Source: Cognatundibacterium squillarum
GTDB taxonomy: Bacteria; Pseudomonadota; Gammaproteobacteria; Burkholderiales; Burkholderiaceae_D
Assembly: GCF_014652435.1 (NCBI RefSeq)
Contig: NZ_BMYU01000012.1
Coordinates: 1-64,000 of the forward strand
Length of the DNA stretch: 64,000 bases
Direction of reading: 5' to 3'
Shown here: one piece after another, positions 25,855 to 33,120 of the stretch
Numbering within the stretch: the stretch's first letter is position 1
How the letters are laid out: each line of letters begins with the position of its first letter
Translations under genes and position numbers: made by a program
Notes under the pieces: model-generated
The model's input: the letters and a program-made list of their open reading frames with translations, nothing else
Database searches by the model: none
Told to the model about the DNA's origin: nothing

Positions 25855-25905
25855 ACATTACCTCGCGTAAATTTCCACATAATCAAGATTGTATTTTGTC
25901 AATAA

Positions 25906-25977
25906 CTTAGTGCGCTTAATTTTTATTGCTTGATTTTATTTAGTGCGCTAAACTCCAAAAAACTTAGCTGACTTAAC
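25906..25977. promoter_or_regulatory. Three immunity-type operators and divergent promoters
   Basis: CTTAGTGCGCTTAAT (25,906-25,920), TTTAGTGCGCTAAAC (25,939-25,953) and CTTAGCTGACTTAAC (25,963-25,977). The middle site overlaps the -10 of a plus-strand promoter TTGCTT-N17-TAAACT. On the minus strand a TTGACA -35 (25,897-25,902) lies next to the first site. Binding would control both the membrane protein gene and the 25,994 operon. Confidence 0.75.
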
Positions 25978-25993
25978 TTTTTTGGAGGCTTTT

Positions 25994-26230
25994 ATGAAAA
26001 CCGAGTTTTCCGCAGTTAAAACCAGTATCACCTTCGCAATGCTGCTTGCCGCCTACAGCTGGGCAGCTGGCGAACAATTCGATGCCGAAGCCAAAGCCGC
26101 AGAAGCAACCAGCAATGCCATCTACATCGAACAGATGGATGCAGCAGACCGCCGCCGCGAACGTCAGGCAGAAATCGTGCTGGCGGCAGCAGACGCAGAA
26201 CAAGCAACTTTGCAGACGTCTGCAAAATGA
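25994..26230 (+). CDS. Small phage protein with membrane or signal segment
   Basis: 78 residues from the ATG at 25,994 with TTGGAGG upstream: MKTEFSAVKTSITFAMLLAA. A hydrophobic segment at 11-25 could be a signal or membrane helix; the rest is a charged Ala-rich helix (RRRERQAEIVLAAADAEQ). It is the first gene of the plus-strand operon and its 3' end is palindrome copy 4, read LQTSAK before the stop. It overlaps the next gene by an ATGA. Confidence 0.6.
   Translation: MKTEFSAVKTSITFAMLLAAYSWAAGEQFDAEAKAAEATSNAIYIEQMDAADRRRERQAEIVLAAADAEQATLQTSAK
26209..26226. promoter_or_regulatory. Phage palindrome copy 4: TTTGCAGACGTCTGCAAA
   Basis: Perfect 18-bp palindrome at the junction of two small genes, 420 bp upstream of the ParB-like gene and in the same operon. 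Confidence 0.88.
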
Positions 26231-26418
26231 AGGTCTGCATCCTGCCCAGTGCGGACGAAATGCGCCAAGCGCACCGCGAACTGTCTGTCAAAAAAACGCT
26301 GGCAGATGCGCTGAACGACCCCGCACTAAAAATAGTCATCCGCAACCGCGCGCAGCAAATTGCGCGCAGACGGGAAAGATTCGACCCGGCAGCAAGAAAG
26401 GCGCGCAACGATGAATAA
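26227..26418 (+). CDS. Small basic phage protein
   Basis: 63 residues, MKVCILPSADEMRQAHRELS to RKARNDE. It is strongly basic and helical (RNRAQQIARRRERFDPAARK), so it may bind nucleic acid. It is coupled to its neighbours by overlaps of four and eight bases. Not recognised. Confidence 0.6.
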   Translation: MKVCILPSADEMRQAHRELSVKKTLADALNDPALKIVIRNRAQQIARRRERFDPAARKARNDE

Positions 26419-26668
26419 AACCATCAGACCAGCGCAGCCCAGCCCGCAGCTGTACGCGCGCCGGATGCAGTCCGGCCTGTATCTGGATAACGAAGACGGG
26501 CTGCAAAAGCGCTGCGCCTGCTGCGGCGAACACTGGCCAGCCGACACGGAATTTTTTCAGAAACGCGCAGGCGGCGACGGACTGGACAGTCACTGCAAAG
26601 ACTGCCGCAACACCCAAACAGCAATAAAAAAACAGGAGAGAAAGCATGGATATGGAAATACGCATTAA
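26411..26668 (+). CDS. Small zinc-binding phage protein
   Basis: 85 residues from the ATG at 26,411, overlapping the previous stop. It begins MNKTIRPAQPSPQLYARRMQ. Four Cys in two pairs (CACCGEHWP ... CKDCRNTQT, about 35-65) form a zinc finger of the HNH-adjacent or recombination-accessory type seen in small phage proteins. The C-terminus is basic. It overlaps the ParB-like start by 23 bp. It may assist the ParB-like protein or bind DNA itself. Confidence 0.65.
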   Translation: MNKTIRPAQPSPQLYARRMQSGLYLDNEDGLQKRCACCGEHWPADTEFFQKRAGGDGLDSHCKDCRNTQTAIKKQERKHGYGNTH

Positions 26669-28019
26669 TGAAATATTCCCCAGCAACACCAACCGCACGC
26701 ACTTCTCAGAAAGCAACCTGAAAGAACTGGCCGAAAGCATCAAGCAAAAAGGCTTAATACAGCCCATCATCGTCAGACGAATTGAACCATCCGGCCAGCT
26801 CCTGAAGGCATTTGAAATTGTCGCAGGCGAACGCCGCTGGCGCGCGTCGAAGCTGGCAGGACTGAAAGAAATTAAATGCACCGTCCTCCAGCTAACCGAC
26901 AAAGAAGCGCAAGAACTGCAGATTATTGAAAACCTGCAGCGCGAAAATCTGCACCCGCTGGAAGAGGCGCAAGCATTCCAGCTGTACATGATGAAACACG
27001 GCGCAAACGTGGATGATGTTGCCCGCACGTTTAACAAATCCAAACAGTACGTTTACGCCAGCTTAAAACTTTGTGACCTGAACGTTGATCTGCATGCCGA
27101 CTTTTTGAGCGGCGACATCGATGCAAGCACTGCGCTGCTGATTGCCCGTATCCCAAACCCCAGCCTGCAGAAGCGCGCGCTGCCAGAAGTCAAGGGCATG
27201 AGTTTTCGCGCAGCAAAAGAACATATCCAGCAACGCTTTCAGCTGAATTTAGCAAAAGCGCCGTTCGATATTACCGATGCAAAACTGACCGAAGCAGGCA
27301 GCTGCAAACGCTGCCCAAAGCGCACCGGCAACATGCCAGATGCGGAAAAAGGAACAAGCAAAGACCTCTGCACAGACCCGGATTGCCACGCTGAAAAATC
27401 CGCAGCAAACCTGCGCAAAGTGACAGAGCAAAAAATCAAAGATATGGAAAAGCAACAGGCCAGCACCCCAGCACCTGCTGTATCCGACGAAAAGACCATC
27501 ACTATCGGCGGCGCAACACTGACCGCAACAACAAAAGACGCCTACGCAGACCGCTTGGCACAAGTCGATGGCTTACTGAAACCAGCCCAAGCTGCAACAG
27601 CTACCGCACCTGCCGACGACAAGACCAAGCAACGCAACGAACGCAGCGAAAAGCTGTTCAACATCCTGCGCAAAAAATTAATCGGCAGCGATCTGCTTTT
27701 TGACGTGATTTTTTCTGCGCTGCACCTCGGCCATCGCCCGCATATGCACTTACCGGAATTCGTCAAACCGCACTGGCCAGAACTGGACATGATGAATATC
27801 AATGCTCTGAAGCCAACAGAAAAAAGTCGCCTGTGCGCTGATTACTGCCTCGCAGTGCATTTGCCACAACCACATCACTCATACACAACCGGCGACGCCA
27901 TAGACCACCCGCTGATCACAAAACTGATTAACGAATTTCAGATCGATCTGACCGAGCCAGAACCAGCAGCACCTGCAACCGCTGCGCCAACAAAAAAAAC
28001 TTTGTCACTGAAAAAATAA
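26646..28019 (+). CDS. ParB-like DNA-binding protein without ParA
   Basis: 457 residues, AGGAG upstream of the ATG. Residues 1-95 form the ParB/Spo0J N-terminal domain that in relatives binds and hydrolyses CTP: IVAGERRWRASKLAGL carries the GERRxRA box and IENLQRENLHPLEEAQAF the second box. A helix-turn-helix follows (VDDVARTFNKSKQYVYASLK, about 117-136). A Cys cluster (CKRCPKRTG ... CTDPDCHAEK, about 218-250) looks zinc-binding and is not part of chromosomal ParB. The C-terminal 200 residues are unassigned. No ParA is encoded nearby. Roles could be DNA clamping on phage DNA or gene silencing. Confidence 0.85.
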   Translation: MDMEIRINEIFPSNTNRTHFSESNLKELAESIKQKGLIQPIIVRRIEPSGQLLKAFEIVAGERRWRASKLAGLKEIKCTVLQLTDKEAQELQIIENLQRENLHPLEEAQAFQLYMMKHGANVDDVARTFNKSKQYVYASLKLCDLNVDLHADFLSGDIDASTALLIARIPNPSLQKRALPEVKGMSFRAAKEHIQQRFQLNLAKAPFDITDAKLTEAGSCKRCPKRTGNMPDAEKGTSKDLCTDPDCHAEKSAANLRKVTEQKIKDMEKQQASTPAPAVSDEKTITIGGATLTATTKDAYADRLAQVDGLLKPAQAATATAPADDKTKQRNERSEKLFNILRKKLIGSDLLFDVIFSALHLGHRPHMHLPEFVKPHWPELDMMNINALKPTEKSRLCADYCLAVHLPQPHHSYTTGDAIDHPLITKLINEFQIDLTEPEPAAPATAAPTKKTLSLKK

Positions 28020-28032
28020 CCCGGAGAACAAC

Positions 28033-28347
28033 ATGAAAACACCTGACCCGATCAATTCCATAAAAAAACCAATTCGTCTTGAAAACTACATCGACAAAGA
28101 CGGCACAAGCATCAATAAAAAAGCCCTTATCTATGCGGCATGTATCCTATTACCAATCTTAACGATCATGGCCAGCATAGTCATTATCGCGTACGTATCG
28201 ACACGCCACACCGAACCAGCAGAAATTATCGGGGGATCGCTGGCAACTGATCTGAAAACCGGCTGTCAGTATGTCACTACATTGACAGGCATCACTCCGC
28301 GAATGAATGCAGACGGAACCCAAACATGCCTGACGGTGCAACCATGA
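28033..28347 (+). CDS. Small single-pass membrane protein
   Basis: 104 residues. A basic N-terminus is followed by one strong membrane helix (LIYAACILLPILTIMASIVI, about 33-55) and a 50-residue periplasmic or cytoplasmic tail with two Cys (TGCQYVTTL ... TQTCLTV). The tail resembles that of the next gene. It is coupled by an ATGA overlap to that gene. Function is unknown; immunity or superinfection exclusion is a common role for such prophage proteins. Confidence 0.6.
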   Translation: MKTPDPINSIKKPIRLENYIDKDGTSINKKALIYAACILLPILTIMASIVIIAYVSTRHTEPAEIIGGSLATDLKTGCQYVTTLTGITPRMNADGTQTCLTVQP

Positions 28348-28562
28348 AAACATCTGACCTGATCAAATCCGCAATCTCGCTGGCCATCGTCATCCTGTTG
28401 ACTTACGTCATTTTCGATCTTGGCCGCGACACAAAAACCGTCGCCCTAACCTCTGCACCATCAGTCACCTGCAGCGACGGATACCTGCACAGCGTCACCA
28501 CCAGCGGCGACAAGCACCAGATCACCGACGATGCTGGCCACGGCATCAAGTGCAAAGCCTGA
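28344..28562 (+). CDS. Small single-pass membrane protein, partner of upstream gene
   Basis: 72 residues from the ATG at 28,344. A membrane helix (IKSAISLAIVILLTYVIFDL, about 7-26) precedes a short tail with two Cys (VTCSDGYLHSV ... HGIKCKA). The tail repeats the pattern C-x-x-x-Y, short hydrophobic strand, DG/DAG turn, C of its neighbour, so the two may pair or be ancient duplicates. Not recognised further. Confidence 0.6.
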   Translation: MKTSDLIKSAISLAIVILLTYVIFDLGRDTKTVALTSAPSVTCSDGYLHSVTTSGDKHQITDDAGHGIKCKA

Positions 28563-28612
28563 CCCTGTAAAGCCGCTTCTGTTTGACCCGTTTTTCGCAT
28601 AAATCAAAAAAA

Positions 28613-28891
28613 ATGATACGCTATTTAACTATCGCTAAATTTTCCGAATTCTCTGGCTACAGTGAAAACGCAATTCGCACAAAGATTCGCGATGGACTTT
28701 GGCCAGAAAATGCAGTGTGGAAACGCGCGCCGGATAAGCGCATTTTGATTGATAAAGAAGGATATGAAGAATGGGTAGAGACGGGAGCGGCGTTAAAAGT
28801 GCGTCGCAAAGCAGTATCGAAATCACCTTCACCTATCGCGGCCAGCGCTGCCGCGAAAGGCTCCCGCTCAAGCCCACCCCCGCTAATCTGA
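28613..28891 (+). CDS. Excisionase-like protein
   Basis: 92 residues from the ATG at 28,613. Residues 1-55 (MIRYLTIAKFSEFSGYSENA, then IRTKIRDGLWPENAVWKRAP and RILIDKEGYEEWV) form the short winged helix typical of phage excisionases that sit beside tyrosine integrases. The C-terminus is Ser/Pro/Ala-rich. It overlaps the integrase frame by 121 bp, so the tail is constrained by the overlapping gene. It should steer the integrase towards excision. Confidence 0.8.
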   Translation: MIRYLTIAKFSEFSGYSENAIRTKIRDGLWPENAVWKRAPDKRILIDKEGYEEWVETGAALKVRRKAVSKSPSPIAASAAAKGSRSSPPPLI

Positions 28892-29952
28892 AACGGGCAG
28901 AGCAGCACCGGGCGGCAATTCTGCACGCTATCGCGACAAACTCCTTCGACTACGCATCAACATTCCCCCACTCTAAGAACGCCGCCAAATTCGCAGACAT
29001 TCAAGGCGACGTTCTCTTCCTCGAAAACTACCTCGAAAAATGGCTGGACAGCCGCAAGCCGGAACTCAAAGCATCCGGCTATGACGGATACCGGAAAATC
29101 ATTTTCGGCAAACTAATACCGGCCTTCGGACACCTGCGCCTGACCGAAATTAAGCGCAGCCACATCCGTGAAGCGCTCAGCCAGCAGACATGCTCAAACA
29201 AAACGCTGGCCAATATTCAAAGCCCCCTCCGCAAAGCATTAGACGACGCCCTGAATGACGATCTGATTGAATCGAACCCGCTGGCAGGCTGGACGTACAG
29301 CAAACTGGATGCACCTGCGAAACGGGTAAAAATTGACCCGTTTTCCAAAGAAGAACAAGCGGCCATTCTGGAAGCTGCCACTGGCCAAGTGCGCAACCTT
29401 GTCCAGTTCGCCCTGTGGACTGGCCTGCGCACGTCCGAATACGTCGCGCTTGACTGGTCAGACGTGGACTTTATGCGCGGCGTCATCATCATCGATAAAG
29501 CGCTGACACAAAAAGCCACCGAAGCGGAAACCACAAAAACCTTTTCTGGCCAGCGCGAAGTGAAGCTGCTAGGTCCTGCGCTCGATGCGCTGAACGCGCA
29601 GAAGCAATTCACGTATCTGGCCGGAAAAGAAGTCTTTCAAAACCCAGCAACCGGCGAACGCTGGACGGGCGACCAGCCGATCAGAAAGCGCATGTTTGAA
29701 CCGCTACTGAAGCGCGCCCGCGTCCGCTATCGCAACCCATACCAGACGCGCCACACATACGCATCTATGATGCTAAGCGCCGGAGAGCATCCAATGTGGG
29801 TCGCGAAACAAATGGGGCATTCAGACTGGACAATGATCGCGCGCGTGTACGGAAAATGGATGCCTGACGCTGACACCCAAGCAGGAAGCCGCGCAGAACA
29901 ACTTTTCGGGAATGACAACAATAAGACAACTAACCTGCGGAAACCCGCATGA
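28771..29952 (+). CDS. int: Tyrosine-family site-specific integrase
   Basis: 393 residues, MGRDGSGVKSASQSSIEITF onward. An N-terminal arm-binding domain (about 10-60), a core-binding domain (about 75-175) and a catalytic domain follow. Catalytic residues are visible: Arg in LWTGLRTSEYVALDW (about 214), the HTYA box in YQTRHTYASMM, GH in QMGHSDW, and the nucleophile Tyr in RVYGKW (about 364). It integrates the phage at the adjacent tRNA-like fragment. Its stop lies 14 bp before that fragment. Confidence 0.95.
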   Translation: MGRDGSGVKSASQSSIEITFTYRGQRCRERLPLKPTPANLKRAEQHRAAILHAIATNSFDYASTFPHSKNAAKFADIQGDVLFLENYLEKWLDSRKPELKASGYDGYRKIIFGKLIPAFGHLRLTEIKRSHIREALSQQTCSNKTLANIQSPLRKALDDALNDDLIESNPLAGWTYSKLDAPAKRVKIDPFSKEEQAAILEAATGQVRNLVQFALWTGLRTSEYVALDWSDVDFMRGVIIIDKALTQKATEAETTKTFSGQREVKLLGPALDALNAQKQFTYLAGKEVFQNPATGERWTGDQPIRKRMFEPLLKRARVRYRNPYQTRHTYASMMLSAGEHPMWVAKQMGHSDWTMIARVYGKWMPDADTQAGSRAEQLFGNDNNKTTNLRKPA

Positions 29953-29966
29953 ATACTGGGTTTGCA

Positions 29967-29994
29967 GCGGGTTCAATTCCCGCCGACTCCACCA
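29967..29994 (+). other. Attachment site: 3' end of tmRNA or tRNA
   Basis: The sequence folds as T-stem GCGGG, loop TTCAATT, CCCGC, then CGACTCC, discriminator A and CCA. No D-arm, anticodon arm or 5' acceptor strand lies upstream; phage integrase does instead. So this is the 3' fragment left at one end of the prophage. The TCCACCA end after a GC-rich T-stem is closest to bacterial tmRNA (ssrA), a common phage target. The whole RNA gene should lie at the other prophage end, outside the window. Confidence 0.8.
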
Positions 29995-30000
29995 GATTCA

Positions 30001-30040
30001 AAAAGCCTCCGTTGCGTAAGCGACGGAGGCTTTTGTTTTT
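30001..30040 (+). terminator. Terminator of the host RNA gene at the attachment site
   Basis: AAAAGCCTCCGT and ACGGAGGCTTTT form a 12-bp stem followed by a T-rich run, seven bases after the CCA of the RNA fragment. It is the original terminator of the target RNA gene. Confidence 0.88.
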
Positions 30041-30086
30041 CCTGTGATGCGTACTGCATCCGTACTCCAAACACCGTGCACTTGCT

Positions 30087-30986
30087 TCAGGGCTGTGCTG
30101 CGCTGATCAGTGCCTGCATCAGGCAGCGTGCGGCAGGACCTTGTACGGTTTTGCGCTGGCGGATCACAAACGCCGGAAAGACTGGCATACGGTCACTGCC
30201 CTCCCAGCTTTTTATCGTCAGCCGGACCAGTCTGCCCTGATCGATTTCCTGCTGCACCAGATGCAGCGGCATGCTCCCCCAGCCTATCTCCGCCAGCAGC
30301 AACCGGCGCTTCGTATCCAGTTCTGTGACATGCCATGCATCCAGCGCATGGACGCCGAAATCCGGATCGCCAGCCAGTGCGCCCTCGCGCGTCCAGACGA
30401 TCTGCATATGCCCGCGCAAATCTTCCAGTGCCAGCGCGCCCTGCTTTTGTGACAGCGGATGTGCCGGTGCTGCCACGGCGATCAGCGGCCCCTCCCCCAG
30501 AAAATGCGCTTCGACTTCATTACCCATCGGTCCCATTCCGGCCACAACACCCAGTTGTGCCTGTCCCTGACGAACCATCTCCAGATCGTCGCCAAACGAT
30601 TTGCGTACCAGTCTGACGCCCACTCCCGGAAATTTTTTATGCATGGTCGTCAGCGCTGCAATCACTGGCTCCATATCTGCAAACTCATTCACAACCAGCG
30701 TCAGTGCCGCTTCCACACCCTGGGCGAAACCACTTGCCTGTGCATGAAAATCCTGCAGATCTTCGACCAGCCGTCTTGCACGCGGCAGCAGTGCCTTCCC
30801 TGCACTGGTCAGTTGCGGACGGTAATGCGCGCGGTCAAACAGAATCAGGCCGGTTTGCTCTTCCAGCGCACGGATTGCATACGTAATGGTGGACTGCGAA
30901 CGCCCGAGCTCACGCGCCGCTGCGGCAAACCCGCCATGATCCACGACCGCCAGAAAAGTCTGAAACTGATCGAGAGAGTAATGCAT
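30087..30986 (-). CDS. LysR-family regulator
   Basis: 299 residues from the ATG at 30,986 (MHYSLDQFQTFLAVVDHGGF); longer frames cross the divergent promoter. The helix-turn-helix is at 14-55 (GFAAAARELGRSQSTITYAI), followed by the usual two-lobed effector domain. It is divergent from a dioxygenase-ferredoxin pair, with a LysR box between, so it most likely controls those genes. The effector is not predictable from sequence. First chromosomal gene after the attachment site. Confidence 0.9.
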   Translation of the reverse strand: MHYSLDQFQTFLAVVDHGGFAAAARELGRSQSTITYAIRALEEQTGLILFDRAHYRPQLTSAGKALLPRARRLVEDLQDFHAQASGFAQGVEAALTLVVNEFADMEPVIAALTTMHKKFPGVGVRLVRKSFGDDLEMVRQGQAQLGVVAGMGPMGNEVEAHFLGEGPLIAVAAPAHPLSQKQGALALEDLRGHMQIVWTREGALAGDPDFGVHALDAWHVTELDTKRRLLLAEIGWGSMPLHLVQQEIDQGRLVRLTIKSWEGSDRMPVFPAFVIRQRKTVQGPAARCLMQALISAAQP

Positions 30987-31000
30987 CACAATATTCAAAT

Positions 31001-31021
31001 ATTCGATAGACTTAATCGAAT
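31001..31021. promoter_or_regulatory. LysR box between regulator and dioxygenase
   Basis: ATTCGAT-N7-ATCGAAT, a perfect 7-bp inverted repeat with T-N11-A spacing, between the divergent LysR and dioxygenase genes; a further ATTCGAT lies at 31,033. Confidence 0.65.
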
Positions 31022-31091
31022 TTATCACATTCTCATTCGATTTTTTTGATACTAAGATCATGACTCCATACTGACTTTGCAGGAAATGATC

Positions 31092-31943
31092 ATGAACACC
31101 CTTGCTCAGAACACTATAAGCACCCCCGACGATTTCCCTCAGTCCGGTGCACGCCAGCCCGTATTTTTTATGTCGCACGGCGGCGGGCCGTGGCCTTATA
31201 TGGAAGGTGCATTTCATGCTCTGTTTGCACCGCTGGGAACCGCGCTGCGTGCCGTACCGCATCAGTTACCGCAGGCACCGCGCGCGGTTCTGGTGATCAG
31301 CGCGCACTGGGAAGAGCCGGTATTCACGGTATCCACTGCGGCCAGGCCCGGCATGCTGTATGACTATTACGGATTTCCGCCGCATACCTACAGCGTGCGC
31401 TATCCGGCTCCCGGCTCGCCGGAAGTCGGACAGCGTATCGCCGGATTGTTGTCGGATGCAGGCTGGCCGGTTGCCACTGATGATCAGCGCGGCTTTGATC
31501 ACGGTACGTTTTGCATGATGCAGGAAATTTACCCGAGTGCAGATGTTCCGATTGTGCAATTGTCATTGAAACACGGCCTGGATCCGGCAGAGCACATTGC
31601 ATTGGGTGCTATATTATCAACACTTCGTGATGAAAACGTACTGATCATCGGCAGCGGACAAAGCTTCCACAATCTGCGTCTGCATGGCGCAGCGGCACGA
31701 CAAGCGTCGGAAGTGTTTGATCAGTGGCTGCAAAAGGCGATGGCATTACCGCAGACAGCGCAAAGACATCAGGCACTGGTTGAATGGGCACAAGCGCCCG
31801 CCGCCAGACTGGCTCATCCGCGTGAGGAGCATTTATTGCCGCTGATGGTGATCGCAGGCGCAGCCGGGGACGATGCTGCGCACCTGATTTTTTCGGAATT
31901 TCTGGCAGATTCCAGAACGTCCGCATTCCGTTTCGGAAGTTAA
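31092..31943 (+). CDS. DODA-type extradiol aromatic dioxygenase (YgiD-like)
   Basis: 283 residues from the ATG at 31,092, six bases after AGGAA. The class III extradiol fold is shown by FFMSHGGGPW (metal His, about 26), VISAHWEEP (His about 70) and GFDHGTFCMM (His about 136). Relatives cleave catechols such as 3,4-dihydroxyphenylalanine, using one metal. The segment YDYYGFPPHTYSVRYPAPGS is highly typical of this family. A ferredoxin-like gene follows 10 bp later. Confidence 0.9.
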   Translation: MNTLAQNTISTPDDFPQSGARQPVFFMSHGGGPWPYMEGAFHALFAPLGTALRAVPHQLPQAPRAVLVISAHWEEPVFTVSTAARPGMLYDYYGFPPHTYSVRYPAPGSPEVGQRIAGLLSDAGWPVATDDQRGFDHGTFCMMQEIYPSADVPIVQLSLKHGLDPAEHIALGAILSTLRDENVLIIGSGQSFHNLRLHGAAARQASEVFDQWLQKAMALPQTAQRHQALVEWAQAPAARLAHPREEHLLPLMVIAGAAGDDAAHLIFSEFLADSRTSAFRFGS

Positions 31944-31952
31944 GGATAATGA

Positions 31953-32243
31953 ATGAATACATGTAAGCAGGCACCCGGTGAATTTATTCCAAAAATCAAC
32001 CGTGAACGCTGTGAAGGCAAAGGGCCCTGCGTACCTGTCTGTCCGTATCAGGTACTGGAAGTCCGGACACTGCCACCGGATCAGCGCGCAGGGTTGTCAC
32101 TGAAAGGCAAACTGAAGGGCTTTGTCCATCGCTGGCAGCAGGCTATCGTGGTGCAAGCAGATCTGTGTCAGGCATGCGGCTTATGCGTTACGGCCTGTCC
32201 GGAAAAAGCCATCACGCTGATACGCCGCCCCGCCGGCTCCTGA
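31953..32243 (+). CDS. Small ferredoxin-like iron-sulfur protein
   Basis: 96 residues. The second motif CQACGLCVTACPEKA is a full 4Fe-4S binding set. The first, CEGKGPCVPVCPYQV, has Lys where the second Cys is expected, so this cluster may be 3Fe-4S or altered, as in some 7Fe ferredoxins. It is probably co-transcribed with the dioxygenase and may supply electrons to it or keep its metal reduced; that link is inference. Confidence 0.8.
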   Translation: MNTCKQAPGEFIPKINRERCEGKGPCVPVCPYQVLEVRTLPPDQRAGLSLKGKLKGFVHRWQQAIVVQADLCQACGLCVTACPEKAITLIRRPAGS

Positions 32244-32340
32244 AAAAATCCTGCCGACATTTCCATGAGGCAACTTGCAAGCCGGTTTTGGTGCTACTAT
32301 ATTGAACTGATGAAAATTTAAGCACTCAGCAGGTGATGTG

Positions 32341-32943
32341 ATGGAAATGTCGGTGAGCGCCAGCCTGTCAAATCTGGCCGATGTCGGGCGGACAGCCCGT
32401 GAAAAAGATGTCAAACAAACGCTGCAAAAGTTAACGACTGAGCAGCCACAACAGCCTGCCCGTAAGGCAGCATCATCTACAGAAGTCAGCCTCAGCGAAG
32501 AATCGATCAAACGTGCGCAGGAAGCCGCCGTTGCTGCTGCGCAGCGTCTGAACGAAGTGAATCAGCAAAATACTGAGGCACTGAAAGCCGAAAATTCTGC
32601 GGATAAACCGGCTGGTCTGGCACAGGCCAGCGCTGCCAATGACAGTGGAAATGCAGCATCGGCAGTCAGCAAACCACAGTCGGTGAATAATGCCGAAGTG
32701 AAACCTGCTGACAAACAGGAAAATCTGCGTAAAGATGGCATCGATCCGTTTTCCGGTCAGCCGATCAAGCCATCCATCAAAATTCAGGATTCGTTCTCTG
32801 AACAGGCACAGGCCAAAGTCAAAAACAGCGGGCAGGAAGCCAATGCGGCCAACAATGCCGCGCATTATGCGGAACAGCAGCAACTGCTGGCCCGCAATAA
32901 TGAAAAACGCCGTGAATCGCTGGGCATTAAAACCACCGCCTGA
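32341..32943 (+). CDS. Ala/Gln/Asn-rich protein of unknown function
   Basis: 200 residues from the ATG at 32,341 with AGGTG upstream. It begins MEMSVSASLSNLADVGRTAR. It has no signal peptide or membrane helix and is mostly low complexity, with a helical segment (SLSEESIKRAQEAAVAAAQR) and a central motif RKDGIDPFSGQPIKPSIKIQ. It stands alone with its own terminator. Unrecognised; likely a disordered, possibly motility- or envelope-associated protein. Confidence 0.7.
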   Translation: MEMSVSASLSNLADVGRTAREKDVKQTLQKLTTEQPQQPARKAASSTEVSLSEESIKRAQEAAVAAAQRLNEVNQQNTEALKAENSADKPAGLAQASAANDSGNAASAVSKPQSVNNAEVKPADKQENLRKDGIDPFSGQPIKPSIKIQDSFSEQAQAKVKNSGQEANAANNAAHYAEQQQLLARNNEKRRESLGIKTTA

Positions 32944-32980
32944 ACCCGTCTGCGAAGCAAGGCACCCTGCCCCAACTCTG

Positions 32981-33008
32981 AAGTCCCGCCACATGCGGGA
33001 CTTTTTAT
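32981..33008 (+). terminator. Intrinsic terminator
   Basis: AAGTCCCGC-cacat-GCGGGACTT followed by TTTATTT, 38 bp after the stop of the gene ending at 32,943. Confidence 0.88.
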
Positions 33009-33120
33009 TTCTCCGTCGAAAATCTCGCCAGCAACGCTGAAAAGCCTCGTCCCGCCCTGCCTGCTCATCTGCAGATCAGCAGGGATTATCCGTCAGAACA
33101 GCACGTCATCCGGCCTTTAC

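Larger units (their letters stand above)
1..29994. mobile_element. Integrated temperate long-tailed prophage (right part)
   Basis: A continuous block of phage genes ends at a 3' tRNA-like fragment next to the integrase. Virion genes are on the minus strand in lambda-like order (terminase, connector, portal, capsid, tail tube, tape measure, tail tip), followed by replication and immunity genes and a plus-strand integrase operon. No frameshift or premature stop is seen in any core gene, so it may be functional. No holin, endolysin or left attachment site lies in the window; the element starts left of position 1. Confidence 0.95.

Noticed and set aside
1..30000. Toxin-antitoxin or restriction-type defence genes in the prophage
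   Set aside because: Small paired genes are present, but none shows nuclease, methyltransferase or known toxin motifs, so no defence role is claimed beyond the exclusion hypotheses above.
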